Shown piece by piece: positions 15,492-23,995 of a DNA stretch of 36,570 nucleotides (positions are counted from its first letter, which is position 1; the number at the start of each line of letters is the position of its first letter). A program made the position numbers and the translations under genes. The DNA comes from Bacteriovoracia bacterium (lineage in GTDB: Bacteria > Bdellovibrionota > Bacteriovoracia > Bacteriovoracales > Bacteriovoracaceae): contig JAUIBX010000010.1 of the NCBI GenBank assembly GCA_030427595.1, forward strand, positions 1-36,570, written 5' to 3'. The notes below the pieces were generated by a model. That model did no database searches. It was not told the DNA's origin and saw only the letters and a program-made list of their open reading frames with translations.

Positions 15492-15505
15492 TTGATCTTG
15501 GTCAA
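15492..15505 (+). promoter_or_regulatory. FNR/CRP-type box before the DUF2892 gene
   Basis: TTGAT-CTTG-GTCAA matches TTGAT-N4-ATCAA in nine of ten positions. The box centre lies 57 bases before the DUF2892 start codon, close to the 63 bases seen at the copper receptor. A weak AT-rich -10 (TTTAAA, 15526-15531) sits at a spacing that fits activation. Confidence 0.5.
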
Positions 15506-15555
15506 AGCGTCTTATTTTGATTCCTTTTAAAGTAAAGGTTAGTAAGGAGGAATTT

Positions 15556-15771
15556 ATGACTATTGAAAGACTTATCAGGGCCATTGCCGGATTCTTCATT
15601 ATGGCGTCAGTGGCTTTGGGAACTTTTCATTCACCTAACTGGTACTACTTTACTGCCTTTGTTGGTTTAAATTTGTTTCAATCAGCTTTTACCAACTGGT
15701 GCCCTATGGTTTTCTTTCTTAAAACACTTGGCTTTAAGAGTTGTGAAGAGGCAAGTCAGGTCACTTCCTAA
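15556..15771 (+). CDS. DUF2892 small membrane protein
   Basis: 71 residues from the chosen start. Two hydrophobic segments (about residues 7-25 and 30-48) and the signature AFVGLNLFQSAFTNWCPM, followed by LKTLGFKSC, fit DUF2892, the membrane anchor found alone or fused to rhodanese domains as in YgaP. The start at 15556 has AAGGAGG six bases upstream; the longer in-frame start at 15517 would add a basic stretch that overlaps this ribosome site. Function unknown; the divergent DUF442 gene points to sulfur metabolism. Confidence 0.88.
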   Translation: MTIERLIRAIAGFFIMASVALGTFHSPNWYYFTAFVGLNLFQSAFTNWCPMVFFLKTLGFKSCEEASQVTS

Positions 15772-15843
15772 GAGACAATAAACGGTAGGGATTTCCTTCA
15801 TAAATTTCCTTGATTTAGTTGATAAATCTTCGAAAATATCTTT

Positions 15844-18345
15844 ATGCCTAATAGAGAGAGACACGCGGAATTTTATCAAAAACTGATGACCAGTATTCAG
15901 GATGGGTTCGTGATCCAAGCTGAAAATGGTCAAGTTCTAGAATTTAATCAAGCAGCTTGTGACATTCTTATGCTTACTAGTGATCAGCTTTTAGGAAAAA
16001 GTTCTCATGATGAGCAATGGGCAGCTATCGATCTCGAAGGGAAGCCCATGCAAGGTCAAGATCACCCTGCGATGGTTGCACTGAGAAATAACTGCAACGT
16101 CAAAAAAAGCTTCTTTGTTCGTGGTGGTAACGGTCTTTATCGTCTTATCGATGTTCGCTCTAGTGTTATCAATGAACTCATAGAAGGTGGTAAAGAAGCT
16201 CGATATGCTCTCACTATCTTTAGAAACATCACCCATGAATATCTAAGAAGAGAAGCGGATATTGCTACCAGTGCTATTCTAAGTGATTACCTTGATCAAA
16301 GAAATAATATCAAGGCTTTCTTTTCTTTCCTTCTTGATCGGATTATTAAAATCACAAATTCAAATTATGGCTTTATTGGTGAAATTAAGGAAAAGGAAGG
16401 TAAGCCTTACCTTAAAACCTATGCGATTACTGACGTTTCTTGGGATGAGGAAACAAAGAAGTTTTATCGGGAGAATGAAGAGGCTGGTCTAGAGTTTTAT
16501 AATCTTGAGACTCTATTTGGTGAAGTCTTAACGAGTCAAAGACCTCTTTGGACTAATGATGCTAAAAATCACCCCAAGGCTTCAGGCATCCCCAAAGGAC
16601 ATCCACCTCTTGAGAGATTTATGGGGGTTCCGCTCTTTTACAATAATAAGATGATCGCCATGATTGGTGTCGCCAATAGTGGCTATGGTTACGACGAAGA
16701 AATTTATGATAGTTATCACGCGCTATTTATTGTCGTTGGTGAGGTTGTTGGTAAGTGGAGGCTTGAAGAAAGTCTCCAAGAGCAAAACCTTGAGTACGAG
16801 CTGCAACAGCAAAAAACTAAACATATAAATAAAGTTGCAGATATTGCCTTATGGGAGTGGAATCTCCAAGATAATTCTCTTTTTACCAACGACACCTGGT
16901 GGAGTCGTTTAGGTTATTCGAGACCAGAGAGAACTGGCGAGCTTTTCGATTGGGAGAGCCGTGTTCATCACGAAGATATTGAACGAGCAATGAGGGAAGT
17001 TCAAGCTGTTGTGGATGGTTCCAAATCCTCATTTGATATGACTTATCGCTTTAAGATGGCTGATGGTCGTGATCAATGGGTCTTGGATCGTGGAGCCATT
17101 ACTAAGCGAGATGAAGAGGGAAAGCCTCTACAGATCACGGGAATGCATGTCGATATCACTGAATTAATATTAGCAAAAGAGGAGCTTGAGAATCAGCGCT
17201 CTCTTGCCGAAAAGGCCAGTCTTATCAAAACGGAGTTCTTGGCCAATATGAGTCATGAAATTCGTACACCAATGAATGCCATCATTGGCTTTACCGAACT
17301 GGTTCTCGGCAGTGAGCTCGATGAAGAGCAAAGAGCGATGGTTGAAAATATTGGTAACTCAGGCAAAGCACTTTTAACAATTATTAATGACATTCTCGAT
17401 TTTTCTAAAATTGAAACGGGAAATCTTCAGGTTGAAAAAATTCCCTTCAAGCCCTTTGAGGTTATTCAAAGCTCCTATGACCTCTTTTCTGAGATTGCTA
17501 AAGAAAAAGGTGTAGACTTTAAACTTGAATTTAAAGGGGATCGTAATGGAGCCCTTATCGGAGACCCGACCCGTATCGGTCAGATTCTCAATAACTTTCT
17601 CTCCAATGCTATAAAGTTTTCCCAGTCTAAACCTGTTTCCTTAGTTCTAGAGCAACATAACCTTGAAGATTCATGTGATCTCATTTTTTCTATCATGGAT
17701 AATGGCATTGGCCTCACCGAAGAGGAGCAAGAGAAGGTTTTTAATTACTTTACCCAGGCAGATAGTTCCATTACCCGCAATTATGGCGGAACTGGTTTGG
17801 GTCTTTCTATTTGTCAAAAACTTGCTGAATTGATGAATGGTCAAGTTAAAGTGGAAAGCAGCCCTGGTAGGGGCTCAACTTTTTCTTTCAGGGCAAATTT
17901 TCTTAAGGCCGATGCAGTCAGCGAAAAAGCTAAGAAAGTAAGCCAGCATGAGACCTCTTTAAAATTTATTCCTAAAACTCTTGTTGTGGAAGATCACGAT
18001 ATCAATCTTAATCTAGCGGTTAAATTTCTCTCTAAGTTCGGAATCACTCCTGATATTGCCCGAAATGGTCAAGAGGCCGTGGAGATGGTGAAGAATGGTG
18101 CTTACGAACTTATTCTTATGGACCTCCAAATGCCAGTCATGGGTGGCCTTGAGGCTTCTGAAAAAATTCGTAATATGAATTTAAAGAAGAGCCCCTATAT
18201 TGTGGCGATGACGGCCAATGCCTTTGAAGAAGATCGTCAGGCATGCTTTAATGCAGGTATGGATAATTTCATTAGCAAGCCTATTCGTAAACAGCGTTTG
18301 CAAGAGGTTATAAAAGAAGTCGCGGCGAAGGTCCATTCTTCTTAA
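15844..18345 (+). CDS. Soluble hybrid sensor histidine kinase (PAS-GAF-PAS-HisKA-HATPase-REC)
   Basis: 833 residues, no membrane segment, so it senses inside the cell. Domains in order: PAS (about 10-130), GAF (about 155-310), a short coiled coil, PAS with PAC (about 330-440), HisKA with phospho-His471 in MSHEIRTPMN, HATPase with N box (NNFLSNAIKFS), DNGIGL and GGTGLGLSI, and a C-terminal receiver with phospho-acceptor Asp760 in LILMDLQMPVMGG. The receiver would take the phosphate from His471 and pass it on through a phosphotransfer protein not in this window. No clear ribosome site precedes the ATG at 15844, so the exact start is unsure. A lipoprotein gene follows after 10 bases. Confidence 0.93.
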   Translation: MPNRERHAEFYQKLMTSIQDGFVIQAENGQVLEFNQAACDILMLTSDQLLGKSSHDEQWAAIDLEGKPMQGQDHPAMVALRNNCNVKKSFFVRGGNGLYRLIDVRSSVINELIEGGKEARYALTIFRNITHEYLRREADIATSAILSDYLDQRNNIKAFFSFLLDRIIKITNSNYGFIGEIKEKEGKPYLKTYAITDVSWDEETKKFYRENEEAGLEFYNLETLFGEVLTSQRPLWTNDAKNHPKASGIPKGHPPLERFMGVPLFYNNKMIAMIGVANSGYGYDEEIYDSYHALFIVVGEVVGKWRLEESLQEQNLEYELQQQKTKHINKVADIALWEWNLQDNSLFTNDTWWSRLGYSRPERTGELFDWESRVHHEDIERAMREVQAVVDGSKSSFDMTYRFKMADGRDQWVLDRGAITKRDEEGKPLQITGMHVDITELILAKEELENQRSLAEKASLIKTEFLANMSHEIRTPMNAIIGFTELVLGSELDEEQRAMVENIGNSGKALLTIINDILDFSKIETGNLQVEKIPFKPFEVIQSSYDLFSEIAKEKGVDFKLEFKGDRNGALIGDPTRIGQILNNFLSNAIKFSQSKPVSLVLEQHNLEDSCDLIFSIMDNGIGLTEEEQEKVFNYFTQADSSITRNYGGTGLGLSICQKLAELMNGQVKVESSPGRGSTFSFRANFLKADAVSEKAKKVSQHETSLKFIPKTLVVEDHDINLNLAVKFLSKFGITPDIARNGQEAVEMVKNGAYELILMDLQMPVMGGLEASEKIRNMNLKKSPYIVAMTANAFEEDRQACFNAGMDNFISKPIRKQRLQEVIKEVAAKVHSS

Positions 18346-18355
18346 AGGAAATGAG

Positions 18356-19198
18356 TTGAATTCTTTATTGAAAGCCTTTTTGATACTTCTCATTTTTTCT
18401 AGCTGTGCCACTAAGAAATTGGATATTGATTATGACAATCTTGGTGCTCAGTATTCCATCATTCCTGAGACAAAGAATAAATTGGGGGCTCCTGAAATTG
18501 GTATTCGTGGTCATGTGGGCCATGGACATGAACTTGGAGGTACCACCCAGAGTGAGGATATTTTTTCCAGTGACCCAGGCTCTATCCGTATTCGGCAAGA
18601 TAACCCTGAAAGTACCGCTAATATTGGTGTCGGTTTCTTTGGTAGCCTTGGTCTTTTTTCCTATGTTGATCTTATTGCCCAAAAATCTACTCAAGGACTT
18701 TTACAAACAGGTCTCAATATTTGTCTCATTAAAAACTGCTCCCAAGAGGACGACGGATATAAGGCCTCTCTCTACTTTGCTGGTGGCTACCAAAAAGAAG
18801 ATGAAACCACGACCAATGAGTTCTTCTTTGAAGATGACCTCGCTAATGAGGACAAGTATCAGAATGTTGAGGGAACTGTTGAATTATCTGGTCGTAGTGC
18901 AGGACTCACTTTTGGTAAGCGTCAATCTGATAAGCTCTACTATTTAAATCTTTCCTATTCCTATGTTGAAGCAGAGTCTCAAATCCTTATTGCGACGCAA
19001 TCACCCATAATGATTAATGCCAAATCTGAGAGTTATGGCGCTCTTTTTGGCTTTAGAAACTATGGAAAACTCAAGGGGAGCTCGCGCAGCTTTTTCTATT
19101 CCGAAATTGGTTATAGTATGGAGAGCAATCGTGGCAATAAGCGCTTTGATAGTGAGCGCATTATTGGTTCGCTGGGTCTTGGTCTCGCCTTTAAATAG
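18356..19198 (+). CDS. Outer-membrane-type lipoprotein of unknown function
   Basis: 280 residues. It begins with TTG, 10 bases after the kinase stop, with AAAGGAAATGAG just upstream; an ATG four bases earlier is followed by a stop. The N-terminus (MNSLLKAFLILLIFSSC) is a lipoprotein signal with lipobox FSSC. The rest has alternating strands and Gly/Tyr/Phe-rich turns, and ends SLGLGLAFK, as in outer-membrane barrels. Co-transcription with the kinase is likely. No family recognised. Confidence 0.75.
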   Translation: MNSLLKAFLILLIFSSCATKKLDIDYDNLGAQYSIIPETKNKLGAPEIGIRGHVGHGHELGGTTQSEDIFSSDPGSIRIRQDNPESTANIGVGFFGSLGLFSYVDLIAQKSTQGLLQTGLNICLIKNCSQEDDGYKASLYFAGGYQKEDETTTNEFFFEDDLANEDKYQNVEGTVELSGRSAGLTFGKRQSDKLYYLNLSYSYVEAESQILIATQSPIMINAKSESYGALFGFRNYGKLKGSSRSFFYSEIGYSMESNRGNKRFDSERIIGSLGLGLAFK

Positions 19199-19241
19199 GC
19201 CTTTCATCATGTCGAGTTAATTTCGAAATAAGGGAGTGCAA

Positions 19242-20240
19242 ATGTATCCTGAAAAGAGCCTCTACGAAATGGTTATTGTAGGTGCAGGTCCTGCTGGTAT
19301 TAGTATGGCGGTTGAAGCTGTTGATAAGGGCATTGCTGCTGAAGATGTGATCCTTCTTGAAAAGTCTGAGGATCATTCCTTTTCCATTCGAAAATTCTAT
19401 CCTGACAGCAAGCTTGTGACTTCAAACTATAAAGGCCACGATGTGACCTGTATTGGAAAGCTCTGTATCGGAGACAGTTCAAAGCAAGAAACCTTAGATT
19501 ACCTCGACAAATTTATTGAAGATTACAAGCTTCAAGTTAAATACAACTATGGGGTTGAGGAAATACAAAAACTTAAAAACGGTCAGTATGTGGTCTGTGC
19601 TGGAAATGAGTGTTTTGTTTCCAAAACCGTATGCATTGCTATTGGTGTGCTAGGAAGACCCAATAAGCCAAGTTACCCCATTCCTTCTGCCATTTCTTCT
19701 CAAGTTTTCTTCGATGTTACGAGTAAGATTGTTGAAAAGAAGAATGTCCTTGTTGTAGGTGGAGGAGATTCGGCCAGTGAATACGCTCAGTATTTACATG
19801 CTAACGGCAATAAGGTTTCTTTTAGCTACAGGCGAGAAAAGATAAGCCGAATGAATGATCAGAATAAGAAGCTCTTAGAAGAAATGGTGTCAAAGGGTCA
19901 GTGCCAATTGATGCTAGGCACAGACATTGAAAAACTTGAAGCCGAAGAGGGAACGAAGAAGATAATCGTTCACTTTAAAGGTGGCGATGTGAAAAAGTTT
20001 GATCATATTTTCTATGCTCTTGGTGGAACGACTCCTGAGAATTTTCTTAAAGGTATCGGCATTAAGATGACAAAGGAAGGTCCTGAGGTTTCAGACTTTT
20101 TTGAGTCAGGCCAAGAGGGGCTCTTTATTTTAGGTGACCTCACAGCGGGTAAAGGAGGAGGGAGTATTAACCTTGCCTTCAACAATTCTCACCGTGCTAT
20201 GGGGGAGATCTGTGATATGTACCTTGATTGCAAGAAGTAA
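19242..20240 (+). CDS. TrxR2-like FAD/NAD(P)-dependent oxidoreductase without CxxC
   Basis: 332 residues of the thioredoxin-reductase fold: FAD-binding GAGPAGIS (residues 13-20), NAD(P)-binding VVGGGDSASEYA (about 169-180) and a late FAD motif LFILGDLTAGKGG. The redox Cys pair of ordinary thioredoxin reductase is absent. The segment EKSEDHSFSIRKFYPDSK and the linker GVLGRPNKPSYPIP resemble Helicobacter TrxR2 (HP1164) and, more distantly, YpdA-type bacillithiol disulfide reductases, both of which also lack CxxC. The electron acceptor is therefore unknown; it could be a thiol or a ferredoxin. I start at the ATG with AGGGAG five bases before it; a GTG at 19236 overlaps that site. Confidence 0.85.
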   Translation: MYPEKSLYEMVIVGAGPAGISMAVEAVDKGIAAEDVILLEKSEDHSFSIRKFYPDSKLVTSNYKGHDVTCIGKLCIGDSSKQETLDYLDKFIEDYKLQVKYNYGVEEIQKLKNGQYVVCAGNECFVSKTVCIAIGVLGRPNKPSYPIPSAISSQVFFDVTSKIVEKKNVLVVGGGDSASEYAQYLHANGNKVSFSYRREKISRMNDQNKKLLEEMVSKGQCQLMLGTDIEKLEAEEGTKKIIVHFKGGDVKKFDHIFYALGGTTPENFLKGIGIKMTKEGPEVSDFFESGQEGLFILGDLTAGKGGGSINLAFNNSHRAMGEICDMYLDCKK

Positions 20241-20241
20241 G

Positions 20242-21182
20242 CTAAAGGGCCGCACTAATAGCAAAGATAACGATGCCCCAGCCTGCTAGGATATAGTAGT
20301 ACTTCTTCCAGTCTATTTTGAAGTTCTCTGCTGAACTCTGTTTGAAAGATTCATAGGTGAGCCAAGTCATATCTCCTTGTTCTTTCTTAACAATCAAAGA
20401 AAATCCTAGGCCACCAATGAAACAAATGACACAGCCAATGGCATTCCACCATGGCCAGCTAATTTGAGGTACGTACAACCAACATATTGCATTAATGGCA
20501 AAGCCCACAACCAGACCAAAGATAGCACCCGGGCCATGGGCCTTGGTGGTAAGGATGCCAAGAAGGAAAACCCCTAGAATGGGACCATTGGCAAGGGAGC
20601 CAATCTTATTCATGGAAACGATAATTGAGTCTGAGATATTACCAACAAAGAACGCAAAAATAGTACAGACAGTTCCCCAGAAAATCGTGAGAATTTTTGA
20701 AAGATAGAGTTCTTGCTTTTCGCTGTAATTCTTATTGAGAAAGCTTTTAAAAATATCTTGCATCGTCGTTGCTGACAGGGAATTAATAGTTGAGTCTAAG
20801 CTGGACATGGCGGCAGAAAAGAGGCCTACCATAACAAGGCCTACTGCACCAATGGGAAAGTATTTAATAACAAAGACTGGGACGGAAAGATTGTAATTGG
20901 GAGAACCATTTTCAATAGGAAGAAGATTGACGAACTCAGGGTGTTTAGCCACAACATTCCTCCTCCGACAGAAAAGGCAACGAAAGCAGCAGCACTCAGA
21001 ATAGAGTTTGTGGAGCACTGGGTGGCCATCGTTGAAACAGCAATAGGCCACGCACCAGTATCATTTCCTCCGAGGTAATAATCGCTTTGGTTTTTTTGTC
21101 CTCGAGAAAGATATATACTTAAGCCAATCATACCAATGAGATAAAGAATAATGATAAGCCAATCAACCTGGTGCAATTGCAT
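20242..21182 (-). pseudogene. Sodium/solute symporter (SSS family), internally deleted and frameshifted
   Basis: Two pieces of one transporter lie in different frames. The N-terminal piece (from 21182) has the family opening DWLIIILYLIGMIGLSIYLS..SDYYLGG and breaks off after AFSVGGGMLWL, at the end of the second helix. The C-terminal piece picks up near 20950 in another frame (KHPEFVNLLP) and runs through the family motif GLFSAAMSSLDSTINS to the last helix. About five helices in between are gone; a normal member has some 500 residues, and here about 330 remain. The gene cannot make a working transporter. It shares the CATATG junction with the glycerate kinase gene, start codon to start codon, and may once have imported the substrate of that operon. 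Confidence 0.85.
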
Positions 21183-22352
21183 ATGAAGCGACCTCTTCTA
21201 ATAGATGAAATAGCGCAAGAAGTGATTCAACTTCTGGATCCTTATAAATCTATTCAGCGTAAGTTAGAAGTTTACCATAGAGAAATTAGAGCAGGTGATT
21301 TTTCATTAAAGGCTGACCAAAAGATTCACTTATTTGCGGTTGGAAAGGCTGCAAGCTTTCAACTGGAGGCCTTGATAAAATTTTTCAAGGATACTGTCCT
21401 TAGTGAGAGGCTGGGCAGATGTGTGAGTTACACTAAGAGGGGCCACACCGTTGCCGGGCGGAACTTTATCCAGTTGGAGGGAGATCATCCCCTCATTAGC
21501 TCAGATAATTTGCGCCAGACTCAAGTCTTCTTGAACTACCTAAGTGAGATTGAAAAAGGGGACACTGTACTTTTTTTAATCTCAGGGGGAACGAGTGCTC
21601 TCTTAGAGCAGCCTTCTGGTGAGTTGAATTTTGAAAGTTTGCAAAAGGCCCATGAAGAAATTTTAAATAGTGGTCTTGGAATTAATGAGATGAACGCCAA
21701 GAGACGTCAGCTATCTCTCATCAAAGGAGGTGGCCTTAAGAAATTTATTAAAACACCTCATGTCTTGCAAATGCTCACAAGTGATATTCCTAATAATAAA
21801 CTTTCTGATATTGGCTCAGGGCCTCTCTTTGGTGAAGGTGGTGAGGACCCTCATGCTGTGGTTCTCCAGTCTGCCGATCTGTTAATGGAGGGTCTTGTAA
21901 GGAAATTTCCTTTTTGTGAAGTTGGTAAAATTTATGACTGTCAATTTCCTGAAATGGAAGACGATCTCTTAGAGATCTTAAAGCAAAAAAATAAATCTGA
22001 CTTTTTTCATCTCTCTGGAGGTGAGGCAACTATTCAAGTCCCAGCTAATGCTATTGCCGGTGGTAGGAATACCCATTTTGTCTTGAGTATGGGTCAAAAG
22101 ATTTATGGCGATGAAAGTTATAAAGACCTTTGGGATGTTCAGATTATGAGTCTCGGTACGGATGGATCGGATGGTAATACCCCATGTGCAGGAGCTTTCC
22201 TTAATTATGACCTTTGGTCTAAAAAGGAAGCTCAAACCTATCTCGATTCCTTTAATTCTTATGGTTATTTTAAAGAGCTCGATACCCTCATTGATACTGG
22301 GCCAACAAAAACTAATGTGATGGACTTGCGCTTGCTATGGAGACTGTCATGA
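21183..22352 (+). CDS. D-glycerate 2-kinase (DUF4147/MOFRL family)
   Basis: 389 residues. It phosphorylates D-glycerate to 2-phosphoglycerate with ATP. Family motifs in order: HLFAVGKAAS (about 46-55), GDHPLIS (about 99-105), FLISGGTSALLEQP (about 129-142), NEMNAKRRQLSLIKGGGL (about 169-186), TSDIPNNKLSDIGSGP (about 199-214) and, in the C-terminal MOFRL domain, SLGTDGSDGNTPCAGAF and TGPTKTNVMDL. I start at 21183; a longer in-frame start (21171) overlaps the symporter gene. No good ribosome site is visible, and the start abuts the start of the minus-strand symporter remnant. The stop overlaps the next start as ATGA, so phosphorylase and kinase are coupled. Confidence 0.9.
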   Translation: MKRPLLIDEIAQEVIQLLDPYKSIQRKLEVYHREIRAGDFSLKADQKIHLFAVGKAASFQLEALIKFFKDTVLSERLGRCVSYTKRGHTVAGRNFIQLEGDHPLISSDNLRQTQVFLNYLSEIEKGDTVLFLISGGTSALLEQPSGELNFESLQKAHEEILNSGLGINEMNAKRRQLSLIKGGGLKKFIKTPHVLQMLTSDIPNNKLSDIGSGPLFGEGGEDPHAVVLQSADLLMEGLVRKFPFCEVGKIYDCQFPEMEDDLLEILKQKNKSDFFHLSGGEATIQVPANAIAGGRNTHFVLSMGQKIYGDESYKDLWDVQIMSLGTDGSDGNTPCAGAFLNYDLWSKKEAQTYLDSFNSYGYFKELDTLIDTGPTKTNVMDLRLLWRLS

Positions 22353-23974
22353 ATAAAAAAATTCAAGATCAACTAAGAGAGTTGGCACCCCAGTTAGAAG
22401 AGCTCGTACCTTATCTTCAAGAGCGTTTAGAGGAACTCAATAAGACGCTGACTCGTGATCCCTTGTATGGTCAAAAGGAAAGGCTCTTTAGTGAAAAGCA
22501 AACACTTCTCATCACTTATGCTGATCAATTTCAAAATCAGGGTGAGAATGTATTCGACTCTCTCAAATCTTTTATGGAAAATGACCTCCATGGAAGTTGC
22601 AGTTATGTGCATTTATTGCCTTTTAATCCATGGACCTCAGATGATGGCTTTTCGCCCATCGACTATCAAAAAGTTGATCCTGATTTAGGAACATGGGATG
22701 ACGTTGAAAGAATCCCCTTTCCTAAAATGTATGATTGTGTGTTTAACCATATTTCTCAAAAGAGTGAATTCTTTCAAAGAGCACTCACTGGAGACATTGA
22801 GGCACAAAAGCTGTTTCATATTTTCTCTGAAGAGGAGTACGGTCAGCCAGACTTTCAAGAAAATATCAAAAAAGTCGTACGCCCTAGGACAACACCTCTT
22901 ATGAGCCCATACAAAATGGGAGAGGTCGATAAGTATGCATGGACGACCTTTAGTAGTGATCAGATAGATACCAACTTAACCCATCCAGAAATGGTTCGTT
23001 ATATTTTTGAATCCTTCTTTCTCTATATTGAAAAAAGCGCACGAATGTTACGAGTGGATGCTGTTCCTTTTATGTGGAAAGAGCTAGGAACCAATTGCAC
23101 TCATCATCCTAAAACTCACCTCTTCGTAAAGCTTTTAAGAAGCCTTATTGATGAAATTAAGGTGCCTATATTGCTTATAACTGACAGCAATGTTCCCCAC
23201 CAAGAGAATATTACCTACTGGGGCAGTGGGGAGGATGAGGCCCATGTTATTTATAACTTCTCCTTAGCGCCTCTGGTCTTACATGGCTTAGAATTTGGTA
23301 CTGCTCATTTTTTAAAGAAATGGGCGCAAGATGTTTTTAATATCCCAAAAGGTGTGACTTTCTTGAATTTTACCGCAACCCATGACGGGATAGGCATGAG
23401 GGGGCTAGAGGGAATTGTGGATGACGAGGATATTGATAAGCTTTGCCGAGCTGCTTTAGAAAGAGGGGGACAGGTTGGCAAGAAGACCTCTCGAGACGGT
23501 AGCTTTCGACCCTACGAACTTAATATCACCTGGTCATCCATGATGAAGTCTCCTGATTTATCTCAAGAGGATTGGCTGAGAAAAGTCATTCACTCTCATG
23601 CTCTTGTGATGTTCTTACCGGGAATCGGTGCTCATTATGTTCATAACTTTCTTGGGACATTGAATTGGCAAGAAGGCCTAAAAGAGAGCGGTATTGCGCG
23701 TAGGCTTAATAGAAAGAAAGTGGCTTACCCCTTGGAGTTAAAGGATGAGCAGTGGCAGGTATTAGAGAGGCTCGTTGAATGGACGCAGTTTAAAAATTCT
23801 CACAAGGCCTTTCATCCCAAGGCAAGTTTTGAGTTGATATCCTGCCCTGAACAAGTCTTTGCCTTTTCGCGAGAATTTGAGGGACAGGTGAAGAGGGTCT
23901 ACTTTAACCTCTCTTGTGAATTAGTGAAGTTTGATGATGTAGAGCTCCTTCCCTATGATTTAAAAGTCCTTTAA
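22349..23974 (+). CDS. GH13_18 phosphorylase, glucosylglycerate/sucrose phosphorylase type
   Basis: 541 residues. The layout is that of GH13 subfamily 18: substrate-side segment HLLPFNPWTSDDGFSPIDY, nucleophile Asp237 in RVDAVPFMWKELGT, then LLITDSNVPHQENITYWGSG, and the transition-state Asp346 in ATHDGIGMRGLEGI. In this family the Glu of TETNVPH is the acid/base; here it is Asp279. The coupled glycerate kinase points to glucosylglycerate phosphorylase, which splits glucosylglycerate with phosphate into glucose-1-phosphate and D-glycerate. The start at 22349 is the ATG of the ATGA overlap, with GGAG upstream. The enzyme is cytoplasmic. Sucrose phosphorylase remains possible from the fold alone. 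Confidence 0.85.
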   Translation: MNKKIQDQLRELAPQLEELVPYLQERLEELNKTLTRDPLYGQKERLFSEKQTLLITYADQFQNQGENVFDSLKSFMENDLHGSCSYVHLLPFNPWTSDDGFSPIDYQKVDPDLGTWDDVERIPFPKMYDCVFNHISQKSEFFQRALTGDIEAQKLFHIFSEEEYGQPDFQENIKKVVRPRTTPLMSPYKMGEVDKYAWTTFSSDQIDTNLTHPEMVRYIFESFFLYIEKSARMLRVDAVPFMWKELGTNCTHHPKTHLFVKLLRSLIDEIKVPILLITDSNVPHQENITYWGSGEDEAHVIYNFSLAPLVLHGLEFGTAHFLKKWAQDVFNIPKGVTFLNFTATHDGIGMRGLEGIVDDEDIDKLCRAALERGGQVGKKTSRDGSFRPYELNITWSSMMKSPDLSQEDWLRKVIHSHALVMFLPGIGAHYVHNFLGTLNWQEGLKESGIARRLNRKKVAYPLELKDEQWQVLERLVEWTQFKNSHKAFHPKASFELISCPEQVFAFSREFEGQVKRVYFNLSCELVKFDDVELLPYDLKVL

Positions 23975-23995
23975 AATAGGGTTCAAGGAGTTTTC

